From the NCBI GenBank assembly GCA_012932865.1, contig SAXG01000011.1, positions 1,026,963 to 1,090,962 of the forward strand: a stretch of DNA of 64,000 nt, in the 5' to 3' direction. Origin of the DNA: Amylostereum areolatum. Its lineage: Eukaryota > Basidiomycota > Agaricomycetes > Russulales > Stereaceae. Numbering within the stretch: position 1 is the stretch's first letter; every line of letters starts with the position of its first letter. This document shows, piece after piece, positions 57,853-64,000 of the stretch. Position numbers and translations under genes: made by a program. Under the pieces are notes generated by a model, which was not told the origin of the DNA, ran no database searches, and saw only the letters and a program-made list of their open reading frames with translations.

Positions 57853-59351
57853 TCACGGCCGTCCAAAGTATGCTTCGTATATAACCAACGCATTCCGAAT
57901 GCTGTCGCTGACCTCCTTCTGGCCGCCCCAAAGCATAAGGTACTGCAACCTCAATTCACTTATGGCTTTGTACTCCCGCTGAAGGAGAAATAGCTCTCCC
58001 CGCAGGGCTGTATGGGAAGGCGACATGTTAGGCTTACAAGTGTCAAGTATGTTCAATTTCTTACCAGCGAGTTCCACCTGAGCCATCTCCTCTTCACTGT
58101 TAGCAAACGTTAATTCAGCTATTGAACCCGACCATGTCAGAAATCATAGTGATACCGGAAAGGTTGGCTTACCTGTGGTCCCGAGGCCACTATCGGCAAG
58201 CTCCTCGGCATCACTATCACCAAAGGACAAGCCGGCTTGGGTAGGGTCGGTAAATATTATTCAGAAATACAATGCTCGACATACCTGTGACCTGTAAGTC
58301 GGACGGCTCGGTCGCTAAGGTCCCAGCCACATCAGCACTTATCTCCCGAGCACAGGTTACTCACGGTCAAGATTCATATCTTCGTCACTGTCTCCGAACG
58401 ACAAGCCGACTATGCCATAGGTGAGCCGAGAAGGAGAACACGAATATGTGAGGACCGCTGACCTGTGACCGCGAGATCGGCAGGAATCGGCTCCTCCGTA
58501 TCGCTGTCTCCAAACGACAACCCAGCTATGTGCTGGGTCAGCCGAGAAGGAGAGCCCGAACATGTGAGAACTGCTTACCTGTGACCGCGAGGTCAGCAGA
58601 AATAAGCTCCTCCGTATCGCTGTCTCCGAACGACAACCCAGCTGTGTGATAGGTCGGCCAAGAGGTACCGCCCGAATATGTGAGGTTCGCATACCTGTGA
58701 CCGCGAGATCGGAAGGAATAGGCTCCTCCGTATCGCTGTCTCCAAACGACAAGCCGGCTATGCCAATAGGTCAGCCGAGAAGGGGAAACTGAGTATGTCA
58801 GACGTGCCGGTGACATGCAGGTCTGATGGTCCCGATACGGAAGACACCTCCTCTACATCACTGTCGGGAAAAGACAGCCCCACTGTTGTCTATGTTAGTT
58901 CGGTTGGTCAGAAGGAAGCCGAACTGAAACTCGGCTCACTTGTTCGTTCCATGTCATCGACCGTGGCCGCCGTGTCACGTCGGGCGCCACCTATGTACTC
59001 GTGAGGTAAGTGGCGTGAATGGGCTAGACGCGTACCACACAGACGAGTGGCACCAGTTGAGGGAGCGGTGGTCGAGGGTTCCATAGCCGGCACACCCCTC
59101 CCGTGCTCGACTCTTCCATTTTGTAAGGAGAGCCCACTGTGCAAGGGGTTAGAGAATGCTTTGAGAGTATAAATCAGTCTCATTGATCATGAGGGGACAA
59201 AATCCATACCGAAGATCTCCTTGGCATCCAGAGCCTTGACGGCGGCATCAACTTCGGCCCTTTCGGGCGCTTTGAATGTGTGCCGACTTCCTTTACAGAA
59301 AGAGACTTAGCCCATATGCTTCCAACACGGAAAACTGTACTTACCGTTCAT
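57853..59351 (-). CDS. unknown 285 aa protein built from tandem exon modules
   Basis: Thirteen exons in phase: 59351-59345, 59290-59210, 59136-59036, 58990-58940, 58889-58808, 58757-58695, 58641-58579, 58525-58463, 58409-58365, 58314-58285, 58235-58173, 58118-58065, 58007-57853. N-terminus: FKAPERAEVDAAVKALDAKE, then a block with WNPRPPLPQLVPLV. Five to six exons encode an acidic repeat of the form GLSFGDSDxEE...DLAVT; three consecutive ones (58757-58463) are 63 nt each. The C-terminus is a helical block (LLQREYKAISELRLQYLMLW). Twelve introns, eleven GT-AG and one apparent GC-AG (donor 58806-58807). No domain recognised. It is head to head with the gene at 59483. Confidence 0.75.
58365..58757 (-). 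repeat. tandem exon-intron array, 116 bp period
   Basis: Exon starts at 58757, 58641, 58525 and 58409 are exactly 116 bp apart. Each unit is a 63 nt exon plus a 53 nt intron; the last exon is shortened to 45 nt. Exon and intron sequences are both repeated. Confidence 0.9.
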
Positions 59352-59482
59352 CCTGGTGTACAATGATAAGAAGATGAGATCGTAAGCGCCAACAATTGAT
59401 GACTTTCATTGTCACGTGGAAAGAAAAAATTTCCAACGCCACAACCGCGCGCTTCGCCTCTTTGCCGTCTTTCTCCCCAATC
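59352..59482. promoter_or_regulatory. candidate bidirectional promoter
   Basis: Only 131 bp lie between the start codons of the divergent genes at 59351 (minus) and 59483 (plus). Shared control is inferred; no specific factor site identified. Confidence 0.4.
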
Positions 59483-60304
59483 ATGTCCGATTCCGATTCG
59501 CCAGATGTACCGGCATCTCAATACCTTCAAGACCTCATCAACGCAAAATACCAGGCATACTGTCCCCCACTCACGGCGGCAATAGCGAGCGCATTCGGCG
59601 CCATTCGATGGGCCGTAGACAATTCTTTGGACCCGAGCCGGGAATGGTTGGCAAGGCTCCGGCATGAGATCGTAAGTTATTCATTTTACGACATACATGA
59701 AGGCTCATCTAGTACAGATCGTTGTAGTCGTGTACGCGGGACTATCGACACAGGCGGGCCTCTCGCAAGGGTATCCCGATGTCATACAGCACGCCCTGGA
59801 CGCGTTCGAAGCTCGCGAGGCAGACCCGAAGCACAGAATCAACATGCGATGGATTTGGAAAAGAGGGTCGAGGAACATGGACTATTGGACCGAACGACTC
59901 GAACCGGTTATCACTCGCAAAACGAATCCGTGGTGGGCCGGTAAGTGATCTATCTTAATATGACCCTTACATGATCCATTGAAATTGGGTGATCAATAGA
60001 TCCATTCCCACCGCTTCCTCAATCTTCGGTTCAAGCGGGTGAAGTCTCCGAGTTTTCCGGCTTCCAAGCTGTCGCTTCACTCAGCTCCCCATCGCCTCCT
60101 CAAACAACGATCTCACTCCCCATCTCACCCTTTGTGGACACCCCCGCTCCGCTCGCGCAGGCCGGAGACCCTTACGATATCAGACGTGCTGTCGATCGGA
60201 TGCATAGTACTGCTACTGTGTACTACGATCGTCAGCGTGCACTGGAGGTCAAAGTCAATAGGTTGCGTAAATATTGTGAACGCTGTATAGAATACCGTAA
60301 ATAG
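59483..60304 (+). CDS. unknown 238 aa protein
   Basis: Three exons in phase: 59483-59671, 59718-59940, 60000-60304 (stop 60302-60304), giving 238 aa. Starts MSDSDSPDVPASQYLQDL. Central block: VIQHALDAFEAREADPKHR, MRWIWKRGSRNMDYW and KTNPWW. A Pro/Ser-rich linker follows, then a basic helical end (VNRLRKYCERCIEYRK). No domain recognised, no signal peptide. Intact. Divergent to the exon-array gene, so the two may be co-regulated. Confidence 0.7.
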
Positions 60305-60538
60305 CTTTGATAATGACGCAGGCTGACCGCGTTTGAGCCGGTAACTTTACGGCCGATCTGAGCTTTTTGATGAGCGGAGTAGTAACGGGGCCGAATGTCA
60401 CCTGGCGGATCAAATTGGCACGTGATTGTATAGTTGTCCACTTCACCGCGTCGCGTCTGTACACACGGCTCTTTCGCTACCACCACCAGCATTCCCTCCT
60501 TTCCTTCCCCGCATCCTTCTCCTGGTCAACAACCCACA

Positions 60539-62869
60539 ATGGCATCTGCTTCGAAACTGTCGGCTTCGGCTCCAGCTGTCGCATCACCTCAGCTTCAACA
60601 TGCCTTCGAGCAGGTCTCGGCTCTCCCTTGGGCCGCGTTGCGCACATTGCAATTCTCGGAGGAGCGGCGGTCAGAAGAGTGGTTCCGGGAGTTCAGGAAA
60701 GCAGTGGTGTGTTCTCAATCATCACACATTTTCTTACTACTCACACTTACACAGGCCGCCTCGGCGATGTTCGCGAAGGATGCACGCAGCAAGGGCGCAC
60801 ATCTCCAGGTCCCCCGCGTCTTGCGGCTCTGTCTCGAGCGAATCGCATCGAAGACAAACAAGGAGCTCGCGGAGAGCTTCGATGCTCAAGCTCTCTGGAG
60901 GGACGCGTTCGAGAGTGGGAATCCGCCTGTCGACTGGTCCGCCCGGTTCTCCGGCATCCCCATTACTGGCGCGTGGTGGCAAAGTGAGTGGCCGATTTTC
61001 TTGCTTGGAACCTTACTCATGCATTGTTAGCTCCGGCGTCGGTTCAAGCAAAGCCGTCTCTGGCGAAATCCACGGCACCGAGCACATCGAGAAAGCAAAA
61101 GGAAAAGCGGTTGATGTCCCGCCGGCAAAGGAGGGTCCAGCGGCGGGGAAGAAGGTCGGCACGGCAGCGGAGGTACGTCCCTTACACTCATTATGACAAT
61201 CCACCATCTAGTGCTAACACTCTGTGTCCCGGTTTAGGCAGGGAACGCCACCGGCGCCCTTGGCATCCACGCCGGTGAAGAAGGGCACGGGCAAGGGCAA
61301 GGGACGGGCCGAGGCCAACCCTGTCGCCACAGCCGTAAAGGATACCGACGAGCCCATGGCCCCGAAAAGAAAGGGCCCGGAGTCCGAGGTAAGTGTTCAA
61401 TACACTGTGGAACGATGACTGAGCTAATGGTTTCTCCAGACCCTTGCTAAAAGGGTGAAGGCACGTCAGCGAGTCTCCACCAAGGCCAAGGACACGGTTC
61501 CGAGCGACGAGGAGGTCTCCGCAAGTGAGCAGGGGTCGGCAGCCACCAAGCGCAAGCGGCGTGCATCGACTACGCCAAAGCGAGGGGGCCGTTCGTCGAG
61601 AAAGTGAGTTCTTACCCGACAACACTATGTGGAAGGCGCAAGTACTAACATTGGTAGACCTCGGCACCAGCCCGCGCGGCATCGAAGCCGGCTACTAAAA
61701 GGCGCAAGACATCTCGGCAAGCTGATCCCGAGCCGGAGAGCGAGCCCGAGCGCAGGCACGCGACGGACGACGACAATGAAGACGGTGACGATGACACGGA
61801 TGAAGAGCAGATTGAGGATGAAGAAGACGAGAGCGACGCTCTGGAACTTCCACGGTGGATCAAGTCGCACCAGGACATCATCGACGCGGTACGTTTTCGG
61901 CCTCGCTCCTTGTTCCAGCAACTGACCGATCTCAGATTGGACCATGCGACATGTGCAGCAAAGGCAGAGCTGGCAAGGTTTGCGTGCCGCGCATGTGTGG
62001 CGCGTGCGAACGCTGCAACAATAGCAAGACCAAGTGCTCCCACGCCCAGCTCGTGCGCAACAAGAAAGGCAAGTTGGTTGCAAAACGCGGCTCGTCGGAC
62101 GCCAACGTCACCCTCCTCGACCGCTACCGGTGCCTTTACCGACAAGGTGTGGAGTTCTTTCTTCCAGAAGGTGTCGACGAGATGCCGAGCATGCTGAGGA
62201 TGCCGAGGAAGAGGCCCCCAACGAAGTCGAAGAGGACGACAACGACAGCCGATGAACTCGGTCCAGGGTAGCCCAGCCCAGGAAGTTGATGTGGAAGTTG
62301 GCCGCTCAACCCCAGCCTCCGCCCTCTCTCACTTCCCTGGTGAAGTCCCGCTCTCTGAACCCACTGTCCCCCCCAGTACGTCCCCCTCGCGTTTCAACTC
62401 GCCCCGGTCGGCGGGACAATTTTCGGTGGCACCGTACCAACACCACGTCGGTATCCCAGCCGGGTATGCCATCATTCCTGAGGCCGACATCATCCACATC
62501 CGGGAGACGCTTGCCACCATGCAGGCACAGTGGGACGAGGCGATGTCCCATCAAGCGACAATGTGGAACACGGTCCGCCAGACAATGGACCGCCTAGAAG
62601 CCGGGGCCCCACTTCCACCCCCTGTGCGTCCAGTTGCGACTATCGGTACGCAGACCGTTCCCCTCGCTCTCGACAATGCCGGTGTGGACACCGACGCTAC
62701 CATGGCGGAAGCAAGTGAGCAGGAGCCGCCCGTGCAGGAGCCGAGTGTCCAGGAGCCGAGCGCGGCTTCTCACTCCCGGTTCGGCGGCATGCCAGCGGAG
62801 CTGTTCGGTGGTCTGAACACGAGCCGGTCGGGCCAGTCAATTGGTTTCGGATGGGGCGCGCGGAAGTAA
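60539..62869 (+). CDS. unknown protein with a cysteine cluster, possibly frame-broken
   Basis: Multi-exon plus-strand gene. Exon 1 from 60539 (MASASKLSASAPAVASPQ) and exon from 60755 encode a helical block (RVLRLCLERIASKTNKELAE). Later exons are Lys/Arg-rich, then acidic (DEEQIEDEEDESD), followed by PRWIKSHQDIIDA and a cysteine cluster (CDMCSKG, C-x4-C-x2-C, NNSKTKC) that resembles the basic Cys-rich motif of many basidiomycete zinc-cluster-like proteins. The C-terminal 200 residues are Pro/Ser/Gln-rich. The junction near 61610-61660 and the region 62170-62255 need frame changes to join the conserved-looking parts, so the gene may be slightly decayed or contain sequence errors. DNA binding is a guess from the cysteine motif only. 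Confidence 0.5.
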
Positions 62870-63066
62870 GTATCGATGTCGTGTGTCCCTTCTTGCTTGC
62901 TAGTTTCGAACCACTGTACCATGCATATCTCTTTCTTGACCTCTTTCCATGTTGCGTGTCATTTACTCAGGGTTTTTTTTGTACATAATATAATCATAAT
63001 CATTTGTCCATCACCCATAAAGTTGATACAGTAGAAAATATAAGCCGTGTTCCAAACCGAGGGCAC

Positions 63067-64000
63067 CTAACGGCGAGACTCTCTGAAAGAGGTGAGGAAA
63101 CCTTTCGGCTTGACGCAAGAGGTCACGTACTTTATCTTTGAGCTCGGCTTGCGTGTACGCGGACCCGGTTGGATGTTAGCAGGGTCCACGGAAGGCGGTC
63201 GAGCGCGCTTTGCCTGACGTGAGACCTCCGGTGCAGACTGCGACCCTGATGGCCCGGCACCATTTGCGTCAACAGCAGACCGAGCTCGGCCTCGTTTTCC
63301 CGTCGTTGGTTGCGCTGGTTACCGTTTTAGTATTCTCCAGACGCATCATCGTGATAGACCTACGTTCATCCCGATCAGCTACCTTCGGCCTGTCCACACC
63401 TTTGGCGCCTCGGCTCGGCTTCTGACCCGCACTTTTTCCACCTCGGCTCGACTTCCTTGCAGCCGGTGGGGGTGGGACTGTGTTGGCGGATGTTCATATA
63501 TAACATCAGCGACGATATGTGGAATGGGTTGGAAACACTCTACCTGGCGGTTCGGTTTGATGCGATGGCCCTACCGACAAAGCCGCTGGTGTGCCGAGAG
63601 GGTTCTCGGGCTGTCCACCGGGCCCGGACTCGGCAGTGACCTCACCATTGTCTGCGGTTGGAAGTGGGGCCTCCAGGGCAGCCAACCTCATCTTCCTTCT
63701 ATACGTCTTCTGAATCTCCTCTGAACCCGACAAAGCAATAAGCCTAAAATTTAGGCAGTAGTATCGTACTACTCACCATCAAATGCGTACCGGCACTCCC
63801 AGGAGATGTCGGGTCCAGGAATCTCGTACGTGATATACGCCAGCCGCGACAGCATGACCTTCCGAATTTGCTCCACCTGGGGCCGAATAACATCTTCAAG
63901 GTCGGCGAAAAGGAAGGGGACCGTGTTGACCACATAAGTCGGCACAACATCGGGGCTTTCTCCAGAAGGATTTACCGGCTCCAAGGGTTGCTCGTTGTCT
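63067..64000 (-). CDS. unknown protein, 5' end outside window
   Basis: Minus-strand gene running off the right edge. Exons: from the edge to 63777, then 63720-63544, 63477-63364, 63314-63067 (stop 63067-63069), all in phase. Blocks: VVPTYVVNTVPFLFADLED, QVEQIRKVMLSRLAYITYE and ISWECRYAFD. Then a Pro/Ala-rich linker and a basic tail with repeated short KPSR/KSSR motifs, suggesting nuclear location. About 260 residues are visible. No domain recognised. Confidence 0.6.

Noticed and set aside
58195..58757. Tandem repeats viewed as a CRISPR-like array
   Set aside because: Repeats are exons with introns in a eukaryotic gene, 63 nt long and translated in one frame; there are no unique spacers or cas genes.
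1..64000. tRNA or rRNA genes, bacterial operons, riboswitches
   Set aside because: No cloverleaf with conserved T-loop bases, no rRNA core sequence and no bacterial gene organisation seen by eye; a covariance-model scan would be decisive.

Overview
The window is nuclear DNA of a filamentous basidiomycete, most likely a wood-decay member of the Agaricomycetes (Polyporales-like). The evidence is: genes cut by many 45-90 bp GT-AG introns, GMC oxidoreductase sequences, a FunK1-type fungal kinase, a DUF6534-type membrane protein, DUF6532- and DUF6698-type proteins, Plavaka transposases and a chromodomain Ty3/Gypsy element. No tRNA, rRNA, CRISPR or bacterial gene was seen. Gene models were built by hand from reading frames, splice sites and remembered family consensus. 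They are predictions without transcript support.

Layout. 1-5.2 kb: the end of an intact GMC oxidoreductase gene, a complete 13-exon DUF6534-like membrane protein, and a decayed GMC gene. 5.4-19.7 kb: two tandem copies of a head-to-head gene pair of unknown function (a minus-strand gene of 474 aa and a plus-strand gene of 438 aa). In the first copy the minus-strand gene is cut in two by a 6.8 kb Plavaka element (about 5952-12736). That element carries a frameshifted transposase and an intact DUF6532-like gene. 19.7-28.4 kb: a truncated FunK1 copy, a 664 bp foldback sequence with two 273 bp arms, a complete FunK1 kinase gene (829 aa), and leftover pieces of a GMC gene and of the duplicated plus-strand gene.

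28.4-44.6 kb: a low-complexity gene with a duplicated exon, a small hypothetical gene, a 7 kb Ty3/Gypsy element (33535-40504, transcribed on the minus strand) with two LTRs and many frame breaks, a DUF6532-like remnant, and an intact 643 aa DUF6698-like gene. 45-53.3 kb: small hypothetical genes and a second, more divergent Plavaka-type transposase (48225-52625). The transposase is disabled by a poly-C frameshift and a stop codon, and is flanked by two intact companion genes (333 and 144 aa). 53.3-64 kb: cyclin-like remnants, another DUF6532-like remnant, a divergent pair of intact genes (285 and 238 aa), a cysteine-motif protein, and a gene running off the right edge.

The most unusual signal is tandem duplication of whole exon-plus-intron modules, seen at three unrelated loci: about 29.9-30.2 kb (151 bp), 46.1-46.4 kb (135 bp) and 58.37-58.76 kb (exactly 116 bp). 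In two of them the exon length is a multiple of three, so copies can be added without breaking the frame. The rest of the window shows gene-pair duplication followed by transposon insertion and decay. Some frame breaks, mainly in the Gypsy element and at homopolymers, look more like sequence errors than biology.
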